From contig JASLFU010000026.1 in NCBI GenBank assembly GCA_030150405.1, positions 1 to 64,000 of the forward strand: DNA of 64,000 bases, in the 5' to 3' direction. The position numbers were made by a program, and so were the translations under genes. The notes beneath the pieces were generated by a model. It searched no databases, was not told the origin of the DNA, and worked only from the letters and a program-made list of their open reading frames with translations. Origin of the DNA: Ignatzschineria sp. GTDB lineage: Bacteria; Pseudomonadota; Gammaproteobacteria; Cardiobacteriales; Wohlfahrtiimonadaceae. Numbering within the stretch: position 1 is the first letter of the stretch; each line of letters begins with the position of its first letter. Shown here one piece after another: positions 23,489 to 32,984 of the stretch.

Positions 23489-24499
23489 CTATTCTGGCTT
23501 AGCTGCTTTAGGTTTAGTGATCAGCGAGAGCAGAATGGTGGCGACTAAAGTGCCTAAAATCACCGTAAGGGAGATGGGTGTTGGCACATGTAGATCAAAA
23601 TAGAGAAGAAGCATCTTCCCGCCGATGAAAATGAGAATAATGGCTAAACCATACTGTAAAAGGTGGAATCTTTCTGCCATATCTGCAAGAAGAAAATACA
23701 TGGCACGCAAACCTAAAATTGCAAAGATGTTAGAAGTCATCACAATAAAGGGGTCCGTTGTTACGGCAAATACAGCAGGCACAGAATCCACCGCAAAGAT
23801 CACATCGGAAAAGGTGATCATCACCAAGACTAAAAAGAGGGGGGTAGCAATAAGGTGTCCATTTTCACGGATGAAGAAGTGCTCTTTATGATACTCCTCG
23901 GTAAACTTAAAGAGCTTACGAGTCACCTTAATAATTCTATTTTCACTAAGATCGCTCTCTTCGTCCCCTTCAAATAGCATCTTAATTCCGGTAAAGAGCA
24001 AGAAAGCCCCAAAGAGATAGAGAATCCACTCAAAGCGCTCAATTAAGAAGCTGCCGATGAGTACCATCACTACTCTTAAAAAGATTGCAGCTAAAACCCC
24101 GTAAACTAATACTCGACGTTGATAGATATTGGGGACTTTAAAATAGGTGAAAATAAGTAGAAAGATAAAGATGTTATCCATCGATAACGATTTTTCTACA
24201 ACATATCCTGTTAGAAACTCTAAAGACTTTGTGGTGGCAAAATGGGCTTGTTCGTTTGCCGTTAAACCTTCTGGCAGTGCATCGAGCGGAATTCCGTAGC
24301 GTAGATATGCCCAGAGTCCCAAATTAAAGAGAAGAGCCACAGCAATCCAGATAAGAGTCCAGATTAAGGCTTCTTTAGCACTTACTCGATGATCTCCAGT
24401 CTGCTTTAATGCAAACATATCGATGAGAACCATCACTAAAACTACAACCGCAAATACGGAGTAGAGGAGGGGGGAGCCAATAGAGACGTGATGAGTCAC
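23489..24499 (-). CDS. TerC/Alx-family membrane protein
   Basis: A 336-residue integral membrane protein with about nine hydrophobic segments. ATTKSLEFLTGYVVEKSLSMDNIFIF and VMITFSDVIFAVDSVPAVFAVT carry the conserved acidic membrane residues of the TerC superfamily. Length and order match E. coli Alx (YgjT), a Mn2+ exporter induced by alkaline pH. Manganese export is therefore the likely role, by homology. The leader holds a long imperfect hairpin (24572-24619), worth noting because alx in E. coli is under a Mn2+-sensing leader RNA. Confidence 0.9.
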   Translation of the reverse strand: MTHHVSIGSPLLYSVFAVVVLVMVLIDMFALKQTGDHRVSAKEALIWTLIWIAVALLFNLGLWAYLRYGIPLDALPEGLTANEQAHFATTKSLEFLTGYVVEKSLSMDNIFIFLLIFTYFKVPNIYQRRVLVYGVLAAIFLRVVMVLIGSFLIERFEWILYLFGAFLLFTGIKMLFEGDEESDLSENRIIKVTRKLFKFTEEYHKEHFFIRENGHLIATPLFLVLVMITFSDVIFAVDSVPAVFAVTTDPFIVMTSNIFAILGLRAMYFLLADMAERFHLLQYGLAIILIFIGGKMLLLYFDLHVPTPISLTVILGTLVATILLSLITKPKAAKPE

Positions 24500-24571
24500 G
24501 AAATGTTCCTTCTAAAATAAAACGCAAGGGCGCGTCTGTTAAGCTTTATTAAAATAGGTCTAAAAATTAAA

Positions 24572-24619
24572 GCGGTGAGCTTCTACCCTCGGGAAGGAGT
24601 TAGGCAGAAGTTCAACCGC
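24572..24619 (-). promoter_or_regulatory. Structured leader upstream of the Alx/TerC gene
   Basis: On the minus strand GCGGT pairs with ACCGC, and inside that CTTCTGCC can pair with GGTAGAAG with one mismatch, leaving a loop of about 15 bases. It lies 73-120 bases before the start codon. It may be a regulatory leader; I could not match it to the yybP-ykoY riboswitch consensus by eye. Confidence 0.35.
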
Positions 24620-24720
24620 ATAAGTATATCGAAAAGTTGCGAAAAGATTAAAATTAAATTGTCTCTAAGAGAGACTTTTAAGAGTGAATTTAGGCTTCTT
24701 CCTATAAGGAAGAGAGCTCT

Positions 24721-26277
24721 TTAAAGCTTTATATCGAAGTAGTTTTCAAGATATTGATCGAAATCGATCTGAGGCTCGGCCTCAATGGCGTCCCGCTCTT
24801 TTAAGGAGGCTTTTGCCATCTCGATAAAGTGCGTCTGTTCTTCTTGAGAGAGTGCTTTAAACTCTTTTTGGTAGAGCTCTTGCGCCTTTTGTAAGAAAAA
24901 CTCCTGATAAGTTAAGCCACTCTCTTTTAGCATGGCTAAAATTTGGGAGGAGGGCGTTAATTCAGGATGTGTAATCTCTTTTTCACGCTCTTTTAAAATC
25001 TCCATAAAGGGAGTACCTAAAATTTCCGCAACGGGTTTAAGCCATTGTAGAGCTTTAGTTAAAGCTTCTTTAACATCCTGCTGTTGCCCCATAATATCGA
25101 GAGTCAGCCCAGGTGCTTTGCCTCTTTCTGCAAGGATCTTAAGATTTTTCTGATTCTGCTCGTACTCTTTCTGGCTCAGTTCTGGGGCATCGGTTAAGAG
25201 AGAAGCAGTCATAAAGAGTTGAATAAAGCGCATGCTCTTAAGATCAATCCCCTCAGCAAAGAGTGGGTTTACATCTACGGAGCGAAGTTCAATATACTCA
25301 ATTCCCCGCTCATTAAGCGCTTCGAGGAAGTTCTCACCTTTGCGTAGCACCTGTTTAGGGCGTACGCTAGCGTAATACTCATTTTCGATCTGTAAAATGT
25401 GGTTGTTAATCTGCTGATATTCTCCATCCTTTTTCACCGGGATTTTAGAGAAATCCTTACAAGGTTTTGTGATCGCATAATGAATATTTTTAATAAATTC
25501 ATGAATATCATTAAATGAGATATCAAAATGGCATTTGTTATTGCCATAACCGATATCTGAAAGGCGAAGAGACGTTCCTTCCGGAACGTAGCTATCCACC
25601 TCATTTAAAGAGGGAAAGTGATTCTTTTCTTCTGTTAAAAAGCTTTTACACATCACCGGCGATGCCCCTAAAAAGTAGGGGATAATAAAACCAAAGCGGG
25701 AGATGTTGCGACATGCATGGAGATAACGTTCAGTCTTAAATTCTTGTAGAGAACTGTCGTTGCCGAGCGCCTCTTGCAGTGCTTTAAAGAGGGAATCTTT
25801 AAAGGAGAAATTATAATGAATCCCAGCAATGGCTTGCATCATCTTACCGTAGCGAACGCTTAAACCTTTACGATAGAGTGATTTCATCTTGCCATCGTTA
25901 GAGCTACCGTAATGGGCAATCTCGATCTCATCTTCCGATTCAATCTGCGGAGGCATCGAGTTTGGCCAGAAGATCTCCCCTTCAAGCTGAGAGAGCGTAA
26001 AGGTTTGGATCTTTCTTAAAGCCTCAAGAGCCTCTTCTGCACTGTCGTAAGGGTCGGTTACAAATTCCAGTAACGTTTCGGCAAAATCGGTGGTGATATT
26101 GCTATGGGTTAAGGGGGAGCCGATCGCCTCAGGATGGGGCTGTTTGCTTAAGCGGCCATTTTGGCTATCAATGCGTAATGTCTCCCGCTCAAGACCAATA
26201 TTGATCTGATCGATCAATTTCTGTTTGTCGCCTAAAGCAGCGAGATTTTGGGTAAGGGAGTGAAAAATAGTATCCAT
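24721..26277 (-). CDS. gshA: Glutamate-cysteine ligase GshA
   Basis: GshA makes gamma-glutamylcysteine, the first step of glutathione synthesis. From ATG 26277 the protein has 518 residues, the same length as E. coli GshA, and begins MDTIFHSLTQNLAAL. An in-frame ATG at 26328 would overlap rnt and add 17 residues without family character, so I prefer 26277 although its ribosome site is weak. Family features include NIGLERETLRID near the N-terminus, HSNITTDFAETLLEFVTDP and YIELRSVDVNPL. It begins 25 bases after the rnt stop and is probably the third gene of clpX-rnt-gshA. gshB is not in the window. Confidence 0.93.
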   Translation of the reverse strand: MDTIFHSLTQNLAALGDKQKLIDQINIGLERETLRIDSQNGRLSKQPHPEAIGSPLTHSNITTDFAETLLEFVTDPYDSAEEALEALRKIQTFTLSQLEGEIFWPNSMPPQIESEDEIEIAHYGSSNDGKMKSLYRKGLSVRYGKMMQAIAGIHYNFSFKDSLFKALQEALGNDSSLQEFKTERYLHACRNISRFGFIIPYFLGASPVMCKSFLTEEKNHFPSLNEVDSYVPEGTSLRLSDIGYGNNKCHFDISFNDIHEFIKNIHYAITKPCKDFSKIPVKKDGEYQQINNHILQIENEYYASVRPKQVLRKGENFLEALNERGIEYIELRSVDVNPLFAEGIDLKSMRFIQLFMTASLLTDAPELSQKEYEQNQKNLKILAERGKAPGLTLDIMGQQQDVKEALTKALQWLKPVAEILGTPFMEILKEREKEITHPELTPSSQILAMLKESGLTYQEFFLQKAQELYQKEFKALSQEEQTHFIEMAKASLKERDAIEAEPQIDFDQYLENYFDIKL

Positions 26278-26302
26278 GCTCGGTATCTCTATGCGTTTCT
26301 TA

Positions 26303-26974
26303 TTAGCGCTCATCCACAGGATCGCCATGATTTACAAAAAGGGATTGATTAAAGCCGACCTGCTCTTGCCAAAGATTGATGATTTTACAAAAGAGCTCGG
26401 CAGTCTTTTCAGTATCATATACGGCAGAGTGCGCTTGATCTGGGTCCCACTCAATATCTGCGGCATGAATGGCCCGGGCTAATACAGTCTGCCCATAGGC
26501 TAAACCCGCAAGACTTACAGTATCGAGAACAGAAAAGGGGTGAAAGGGTGAATTCTTAATGCCTGTGCGTTCAATAGCCGCATTAAGAAAGCCTAAATCA
26601 AAGTGGGCATTATGCCCCACCAAAATGGCCCGGGTGCAACCACTCTTTTTTACCATCTCTCGAACGGGTTTAAAGATCTTTTTTAGCGCCTCTTTTTCAG
26701 ATACAGCAAAGCGAAAAGGATTATCTACCTTAATGCCATTGATGCGCATCGATTCAGGGTTCAGTAGTAAACCTTCTGCCGGCTCAATATGGGCGGAGTA
26801 GGTCTCCGTAGTAAAGACACGCCCATTTTCATCCATATCGATTAAGGTGGCCGCAATCTCTAAAAGGGCATCTGTTTTGGGGTTGACTCCGCCGGTCTCC
26901 ACGTCGATAACAACGGGGAGGAAACCGCGAAAGCGCATGGAGATCGGGGGAGTGGAATGAAGTTGATCAGTCAT
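26303..26974 (-). CDS. rnt: Ribonuclease T
   Basis: A 3'-5' exoribonuclease that trims tRNA and other stable RNA 3' ends. The 223-residue protein has the DEDDh exonuclease motifs: VIDVETGG (Exo I), [14 protein letters not shown] (Exo II) and [14 protein letters not shown] (Exo III, with the catalytic His). The RNase T-specific start [15 protein letters not shown] is present. It starts three bases after the clpX stop, so it is part of the same transcript. Confidence 0.94.
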   Translation of the reverse strand: MTDQLHSTPPISMRFRGFLPVVIDVETGGVNPKTDALLEIAATLIDMDENGRVFTTETYSAHIEPAEGLLLNPESMRINGIKVDNPFRFAVSEKEALKKIFKPVREMVKKSGCTRAILVGHNAHFDLGFLNAAIERTGIKNSPFHPFSVLDTVSLAGLAYGQTVLARAIHAADIEWDPDQAHSAVYDTEKTAELFCKIINLWQEQVGFNQSLFVNHGDPVDER

Positions 26975-26977
26975 AAT

Positions 26978-28321
26978 TTATGATGAGAGTTCGTCCTCAC
27001 CCTTTTTGGCTGTTGAGCTCTTTTTACTGCTCTTTTTAGCAGTACTCTTTTTAGAGGAGCTTTCTGTTTTTGTGCTTTTTTTAGCAAAATGGATTTGAGG
27101 TTTCTTGTTGCTAGTTACGCACGCTTTATCGACCACAACCTTCTCAACCCCTTCTAATGAGGGAAGTTCAAACATGGTATCGAGTAGGAGTGCTTCAATA
27201 ATACTGCGTAAACCTCGGGCCCCTGTCTTCTTTTCAAGAGCTAGATTTGCGATCGCTTTTAAGGCTTCTCGGGTAAAGTTGAGTTCAACGCCCTCCATCT
27301 CAAAGAGATATTGGAACTGCTTTACAATCGCATTTTTGGGCTCTGTTAAGATGTTAACTAAGGCCGCTTCATCGAGTTCTTCTAAGCTGGTGACCACCGG
27401 AAGACGGCCGATAAACTCAGGAATTAAGCCATATTTAATCAAATCTTCTGATTCTACTTCGGCAAAGAGTTTAGAGAGGGATGCTTGCTCCTTCTCGCCC
27501 GCTACTTCTGCGGCAAAACCGATGCCCCCTTTATCTTTCGACTGGCGCTGCTGAATTACACGCTCTAAGCCGGCAAATGCTCCACCACAGATAAAGAGAA
27601 TATTGCGAGTATCCACTTCCACGAGCTCAGCATTTGGATGCTTGCGTCCTCCTGTCGGGGAGACGGAAGCGACTGTGCCTTCAATAATTTTAAGCAGCGC
27701 TTGCTGAACACCTTCTCCCGATACATCTCGGGTAATAGAGGGGTTTTCGCTACGGCGTGTGATCTTGTCGATCTCATCAATATAGATAATGCCAGTTTCC
27801 GCATGATCGATATCGAAATCACAGCTCTGTAAGAGACGTAAAATAATATTTTCAACATCTTCTCCCACATAGCCTGCTTCTGTGAGGGTTGTGGCATCTG
27901 CAATAGCAAAAGGGACATTGAGCGAGCGTGCTAATGTCTCTGCTAGAAGGGTCTTTCCTGAGCCGGTAGGGCCAATGAGAAGAATATTACTCTTAGAGAG
28001 CTCAATATCACCATCTTTACGATTTTGCTGATTCTCTAATCTTTTGTAGTGGTTATAGACGGCCACACTTAAGGTGCGCTTAGCATCATCTTGTCCAATC
28101 ACATATTGGTTGAGATCTTCAAAGATCTCTTTAGGGGTTGGAAGGGGCTTATCACCAAAGGTCTGTACCTCCTCTTCCTCTACGAGATCGCCGCAAAGAT
28201 CAATACACTCATTACAGATATAGACTCCGTTACCTGCGATGAGGCGCTGAACTTCGTGTTGATTTTTGCCACAGAAAGAGCACTCAATACTCTTTGTGGA
28301 TTTGTCGCTGCTATTTGTCAT
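26978..28321 (-). CDS. clpX: ClpX, ATPase subunit of Clp protease, with Lys/Ser-rich tail
   Basis: ClpX unfolds substrates and feeds them to ClpP. The 447-residue protein has the zinc-binding domain (C14, C17, C36, C39), Walker A GPTGSGKT (117-124), Walker B IIYIDEID (178-185), pore loop GYVG (150-153) and an IGF-type ClpP-contact loop region ([11 protein letters not shown]). It is about 20 residues longer than E. coli ClpX because of a C-terminal low-complexity tail from about 413 to the end, built of Lys, Ser and Thr. clpP lies upstream after 218 bases; rnt and gshA follow closely. Confidence 0.96.
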   Translation of the reverse strand: MTNSSDKSTKSIECSFCGKNQHEVQRLIAGNGVYICNECIDLCGDLVEEEEVQTFGDKPLPTPKEIFEDLNQYVIGQDDAKRTLSVAVYNHYKRLENQQNRKDGDIELSKSNILLIGPTGSGKTLLAETLARSLNVPFAIADATTLTEAGYVGEDVENIILRLLQSCDFDIDHAETGIIYIDEIDKITRRSENPSITRDVSGEGVQQALLKIIEGTVASVSPTGGRKHPNAELVEVDTRNILFICGGAFAGLERVIQQRQSKDKGGIGFAAEVAGEKEQASLSKLFAEVESEDLIKYGLIPEFIGRLPVVTSLEELDEAALVNILTEPKNAIVKQFQYLFEMEGVELNFTREALKAIANLALEKKTGARGLRSIIEALLLDTMFELPSLEGVEKVVVDKACVTSNKKPQIHFAKKSTKTESSSKKSTAKKSSKKSSTAKKGEDELSS

Positions 28322-28539
28322 ATGTATTTATTAATTCTCAGTCTCTAGATCGTTCGGTATCTAAATTTTTAATGATGGAAATAGCTGAGAGTTGTTCGCT
28401 GCAAAGATCTACAGGATTGAAGATCAATGAAGATTCTCTCGCTATTTTTGCTGGCATCTACCATTGCCTCAGGCTCTCTTTTTAAGGTTTTAACTAAAAT
28501 CGTTAATGCTTAAAGGGCAGTATAGCCTGAAATTTAGCT

Positions 28540-29148
28540 TTAGCGATGGGTGATCACTTTATCAATTAACCCATATTTTACTGCCTCTTCAGGGCCCATA
28601 AAATAGTCGCGATCAGTATCTTTCTCGATCTGTTTAATCGTCTTGCCGGTATGGTGGGCCATAATACGATTGAGCTGCTCTTTAATTTTAAGCATCTCTT
28701 TGGTGTGAATCTCAATATCGCTAGCTTGCCCTTGGTAGCCCCCTAAGGGTTGATGAATCATCATGCGTGAATTTGGCAGAGAGTAGCGTTTGCCCTTAGC
28801 GCCTGCCGTAAGGAGAAAAGCCCCCATGCTGCAAGCTTGCCCAATACACATTGTGGAGACATCGGGCTTAATAAATTGCATGGTGTCGTAAATTGACATT
28901 CCTGCCGTAACAGAGCCGCCCGGGGAGTTGATATAGAGATGGATATCTTTATCGGGATTTTCTGCCTCTAAAAAGAGCATTTGTGCCACGATAAGATTGG
29001 CCATTTGGTCATGAACTTGACCCACCATAAAGATGACACGCTCCTTTAGGAGACGAGAGTAGATATCGTAAGAACGTTCGCCACGGCCTGTCTGTTCAAC
29101 GACCATCGGCACAAGGCCTAAGAGTTCAGTATCCGTTATTGATGACAT
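28540..29148 (-). CDS. clpP: ClpP, proteolytic subunit of Clp protease
   Basis: A serine peptidase that forms the tetradecameric chamber of ClpXP. The 202-residue protein has the triad S107 ([11 protein letters not shown]), H132 (MMIHQPLGG) and D181 (TDRDYFM), spaced as in E. coli ClpP. The short N-terminal propeptide is likely removed by self-processing. Trigger factor (tig), which often precedes clpP, is absent; the region upstream is divergent with serC. Confidence 0.96.
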   Translation of the reverse strand: MSSITDTELLGLVPMVVEQTGRGERSYDIYSRLLKERVIFMVGQVHDQMANLIVAQMLFLEAENPDKDIHLYINSPGGSVTAGMSIYDTMQFIKPDVSTMCIGQACSMGAFLLTAGAKGKRYSLPNSRMMIHQPLGGYQGQASDIEIHTKEMLKIKEQLNRIMAHHTGKTIKQIEKDTDRDYFMGPEEAVKYGLIDKVITHR

Positions 29149-29332
29149 TTAATCACTACCTTTTAGATTTAACCAAGTTATCGGCTCGAAACCAGTTAGT
29201 TTACCAGAATAGCGGGATTTATTAAGTGATTTATTCCTTTTCATCAATGGAACAATGAAATCCCTTCGGGGACGTAGTAATATAGATAAGCTTTAGGAGG
29301 GAATAAAAACCTCTTTTTTAAAAGAAGGGAGC

Positions 29333-29352
29333 TTTGTAAAATCCTTTACAAA
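29333..29352. promoter_or_regulatory. Inverted repeat between clpP and serC, possible operator
   Basis: TTTGTAAA-ATCC-TTTACAAA is a perfect 8-bp inverted repeat with a 4-base centre in the clpP-serC divergent region. The regulator is unknown. Confidence 0.35.
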
Positions 29353-29447
29353 ATTTTTAATGAAAGATGGCTTTCTTCTTTGAATAAATTCAACCACCGC
29401 CAAGTGTAGATCGTCTATTTAAAAGTTGTATAGATAAGGAGCCCTTT

Positions 29448-30530
29448 GTGAGAAATACATTTAACTTTTGTGCCGGCCCAGCCACTATGCCTTATGAGGT
29501 ATTACAAAAAGCGCAGTCTGAGCTGTTAGATTGGCAGAATCAGGGGGCTTCGGTGATGGAGATCTCTCATCGAAGTAAAGAGTTTGTCGCACTGGCTAAA
29601 GAGTGTGAGGCTGACCTTCGAGAGCTTCTGGATATTCCTGTTAATTATCGGGTTCTTTTTATGCAAGGGGGAGCACTTGCGCAGTTTGCTCTACTTCCTC
29701 TCAACCTTTTAGGGGATAAGAAGAGCATCGATTATATTGAAACAGGTATTTGGTCGAAAAAAGCGATTCAAGAAGGGCAAAAGTACGCTAAAGCGAATGT
29801 GATCTATTCAAGCAAAGAGAGCGGCTACACCACACTCCCAAAAGCCGATGAGATTATAGTCAATGAGGAGAGTGCATATCTTCATCTTTGCGCTAATGAG
29901 ACGATCAATGGTGTTGAGTTTCCTTTTGACCTACAAGATTGCCCCATTCCCGTAGTGGCAGATATGAGCTCAAATATCCTGTCGAAAAAGATCGATGTGA
30001 GCCAATATGGAGTGATTTACGCAGGCGCGCAAAAGAATATTGGGCCAGCAGGATTAACAATTGTGATTGTTCGGGAAGATCTATTAGGACGTGCATCTCC
30101 CTTAACGCCAGATGTCTTTAATTATGAGATCCAAGATAAAAATGACTCCATGCTCAATACTCCGCCCACCTTTGCCATCTATCTTATGAGCTTAGTGCTG
30201 AAACATATTAAGGCGAAAGGGGGGATAGAGGCGATGGAGAAGGCCAACCGTAAAAAAGCGATTATGCTTTATGATGCAATCGACAATAGCTTTTTATATA
30301 AAAATCCTGTGGATGTGGATGCCCGCTCTAAAATGAATGTTCCGTTTACGTTGGCAAACCCAGAGCTTGATGAGCTCTTCCTCAAAGAGGCAGAAGCGGC
30401 AGGCTTAACCAATCTAAAAGGACATCGTAGCGTTGGGGGAATTCGTGCAAGTATCTATAACGCAATGCCCATTGAAGGAGTGATTGCCTTAACAAACTTC
30501 ATGAAACATTTTGAGGATATTCACTACTAA
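29448..30530 (+). CDS. serC: Phosphoserine aminotransferase SerC
   Basis: This PLP enzyme makes phosphoserine (serine pathway) and 4-phosphohydroxythreonine (PLP pathway). The 360-residue protein begins with GTG after a good AAGGAG ribosome site and reads [18 protein letters not shown], typical of Ser[19 protein letters not shown] and the Schiff-base lysine in [13 protein letters not shown] are all present, and the C-terminus has [13 protein letters not shown]. It is transcribed alone, divergent from clpP. Confidence 0.96.
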   Translation: MRNTFNFCAGPATMPYEVLQKAQSELLDWQNQGASVMEISHRSKEFVALAKECEADLRELLDIPVNYRVLFMQGGALAQFALLPLNLLGDKKSIDYIETGIWSKKAIQEGQKYAKANVIYSSKESGYTTLPKADEIIVNEESAYLHLCANETINGVEFPFDLQDCPIPVVADMSSNILSKKIDVSQYGVIYAGAQKNIGPAGLTIVIVREDLLGRASPLTPDVFNYEIQDKNDSMLNTPPTFAIYLMSLVLKHIKAKGGIEAMEKANRKKAIMLYDAIDNSFLYKNPVDVDARSKMNVPFTLANPELDELFLKEAEAAGLTNLKGHRSVGGIRASIYNAMPIEGVIALTNFMKHFEDIHY

Positions 30531-30556
30531 TTTCGTAAAGGTTTAAGCAGAGGATA

Positions 30557-30585
30557 TTGGCGACTATACTGTTTGCTTTTATAAT
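30557..30585 (+). promoter_or_regulatory. Sigma-70-type promoter upstream of prc
   Basis: TTGGCG (30557-30562), a 17-base spacer and a perfect TATAAT (30580-30585). Transcription would begin near 30592, about 220 bases before prc. Confidence 0.6.
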
Positions 30586-30591
30586 CTTAAA

Positions 30592-30790
30592 TTTAACTCA
30601 CAGTGTAAGAGTCATGCGTTTAGCCATTTTTATGAGCATTTTTAAAGTGTAAAGAAAGATGCGCTAAACTATCCTTTTAAAGCTCAATATTTAAAGAGCA
30701 ATATTTGCAGATCAATAAATAACAATAACGTAATGAGCGTTAGGAAGAACGGCGAGCCTCCTTTAATTTGGATTCGCCGCTTTTAATTTT
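30592..30790 (+). ncRNA. Candidate small RNA or attenuated leader before prc
   Basis: The segment runs from the predicted start of the promoter at 30557-30585 to a terminator-like hairpin (CGGCGA 30750-30755 with TCGCCG 30774-30779, then TTTTAATTTT). Internal pairing is possible between GTTTAGC (30618-30624) and GCTAAAC (30663-30669), and between GCTC (30682-30685) and GAGC (30696-30699). No open frame fills it. It could be a ~195-nt small RNA or a leader controlling prc. This is prediction only. Confidence 0.35.
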
Positions 30791-30812
30791 ATCGTAGAGA
30801 GAAAAGAGACGA

Positions 30813-32966
30813 ATGAAGATTCAACGAAAATCCTATTTCACATGGCTAACCGGTGCAGTGGCGTTAGCAATGATGTTCCTAGGTTCTGCCTATGGGGAAT
30901 CAGAAGAAGAGAGAAGGCTTCGTCCAACTTATGCAGAGCAAAGGATCAGTGCAGCTCATGCGGTGGTTTTATCCCAGTATCATTATGAGAAACTTCCCTT
31001 TAATAATGCGCTCTCTAAACGTATTTATGATTCTTATCTTCGGGTGCTTGATCCTCAGCGTGTCTATTTTTTAGAGGATGATATTACAGAGTTTAAGCGT
31101 CACGAAAATCTTTTTGATGATTACCTTCGCCGCTCTCAATTAAGCGTCCCCTTTGAGATGTATGAGCGCTTAGTCGATCGGATGGAGGAACGATTTGATT
31201 TTGTGGAAAAACTCTTAAAAGAGAAGTTTGATTTTACGATTGATCGAGAGATTAGTGTAAAGCGCAAAGATGCACCCTTTGCAAAAAACTTAGCTGAGCT
31301 TGATGATCTCTGGCGTGATCGTATTCAAAATGAATTAATCTCCATCATGATCGCGGATGAAGAGCGGACGTTAGAGGAGGCGAAAGAGCGCCTTTCTCGT
31401 CGTTATAAGACCCGCAAAGAACGGTTAGGGCAAAATTCTGCAGAAGATGTTTTTAGCATCTTTATGAATGTGGTAGCCGCAAGTTATGACCCACATTCGG
31501 CTTACTATTCTGCAAAGCAGATGGAAAACTTTAATATCAATATGAGCCTTTCACTACAAGGTATTGGTACGGTCTTGCGCCAAGATGAAGATGCCGTAAA
31601 AGTGATGGAAGTTGTCCCGGGAGGGCCTGCAGATCTGACGGGGCAGGTGATGGTAGCTGATGAGATTATCGGCGTAGCTCAAGGCGATGAGGGTGAGTTT
31701 GTCGATATTGTTGGCATGCGCCTCGATAAAGTGGTGGAGATGGTTCGGGGTAAGAAAGGGACAGTTGTGCGTCTTCAGATGATCGGCAATAAAGGAAAGG
31801 GGGCTGAGAAAGAGGTACGTATTGTTCGAGATACCGTAAAACTTGAGAAACAAGCGGCAAAGTCGGAGATTCGAGAGTTTGATGATGAGCGAGGTCGCCA
31901 TAAATTAGGCGTAATTACGTTGCCTGCCTTTTATAGTGATTTTGAAGGCAATCGCAAAGGGGATAAAAATTACCGTAGTACCACACGAGATGTGAAGGAA
32001 CTACTTACAAAAATGTTAAAGAAAGAGAAGATCGATGGCCTTGTGATTGACCTTCGGGGTAATGGCGGGGGCTCGCTACAAGAGGTAATTGATCTTTCTG
32101 CGCTCTTTATCGGCAGTGATAAAACTATTGTACAGACCCGTAGTTATGATGGACGTATAAGTGATCAAAAGAGCAGTAAAGAGAAGATGCTCTACGATGG
32201 CCCCTTGATTGTGATGGTCGATCGCTTAAGTGCCTCTGCAAGTGAGATCTTTGCCGGGAGTATGCAAGATCAGGGGCGGGCGATTATTGTGGGTTCTACC
32301 ACCTTTGGTAAAGGAACGGTTCAGACTATGATTGACCTTAGCCGTTTACTTGCGAAAACAGAAAAGCCAGGGCAGACAAAAGTGACCATTGCTAAGTTCT
32401 ATCGAGCAAATGGGGAGAGTACCCAAGAGATGGGGGTTGTGCCAGATATTCAGCTCCCCTCATTTTATGATGAGGATGAGATTGGGGAATCTACCGAGCA
32501 CTATGTATTGCCTTGGGATCAGATTGAGCCTGCGCCAGATTATCAGAAGCCTAAAGCCTTTAATGCATTGCTAGATCAGCTCCGTAAAGAGAGCATGCGC
32601 CGCTTTAAAAATGGTGAAAAGCATAAGATCTACCAAAAACAGGTGGCAAATACACTTAAGCTTTGGGGCATAGATAGTATGAGCCTAAATCTCGAAACAC
32701 GGAAAAAAGAGCTTAAAGAGAAGGAAGCTGAAAATCTTAAGTTAGAAAATAGCCTGCGTACTCTCTATGGTTATGAGCCCTTAACGCTCGAAGAGTATCG
32801 TAATGAAGATGGTTCTTATAGCGAGATGTTAAAAGAGAGTGAGACGGATGTTCTTTTAGATGAGGGCTTAGAGATCTTGCGAGACTTCATCAATCTGGCG
32901 ACAGAGCCACTCAATGAAGAGCAAAAAGAGAGAGAGACGATTCAGGATGAGCCACTTGCGGCGTAA
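30813..32966 (+). CDS. prc: Carboxy-terminal processing (tail-specific) protease Prc
   Basis: A periplasmic serine protease of family S41 that processes or degrades envelope proteins, including peptidoglycan hydrolases in E. coli. The 717-residue protein has a Sec signal (probable cleavage near GSAYG), an N-terminal helical domain, a PDZ domain (about 240-330), LVIDLRGNGGGSLQE, and the Ser-Lys dyad regions DRLSASASEIFAGS and TTFGKGTVQT. A C-terminal DUF3340-like region follows. It is slightly longer than E. coli Prc (682). mnmA starts 18 bases downstream. The start is preceded by a GAGAGAAAAGAGA ribosome region. Confidence 0.94.
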   Translation: MKIQRKSYFTWLTGAVALAMMFLGSAYGESEEERRLRPTYAEQRISAAHAVVLSQYHYEKLPFNNALSKRIYDSYLRVLDPQRVYFLEDDITEFKRHENLFDDYLRRSQLSVPFEMYERLVDRMEERFDFVEKLLKEKFDFTIDREISVKRKDAPFAKNLAELDDLWRDRIQNELISIMIADEERTLEEAKERLSRRYKTRKERLGQNSAEDVFSIFMNVVAASYDPHSAYYSAKQMENFNINMSLSLQGIGTVLRQDEDAVKVMEVVPGGPADLTGQVMVADEIIGVAQGDEGEFVDIVGMRLDKVVEMVRGKKGTVVRLQMIGNKGKGAEKEVRIVRDTVKLEKQAAKSEIREFDDERGRHKLGVITLPAFYSDFEGNRKGDKNYRSTTRDVKELLTKMLKKEKIDGLVIDLRGNGGGSLQEVIDLSALFIGSDKTIVQTRSYDGRISDQKSSKEKMLYDGPLIVMVDRLSASASEIFAGSMQDQGRAIIVGSTTFGKGTVQTMIDLSRLLAKTEKPGQTKVTIAKFYRANGESTQEMGVVPDIQLPSFYDEDEIGESTEHYVLPWDQIEPAPDYQKPKAFNALLDQLRKESMRRFKNGEKHKIYQKQVANTLKLWGIDSMSLNLETRKKELKEKEAENLKLENSLRTLYGYEPLTLEEYRNEDGSYSEMLKESETDVLLDEGLEILRDFINLATEPLNEEQKERETIQDEPLAA

Positions 32967-32984
32967 ATAAAGGAAGCCAAGAGA

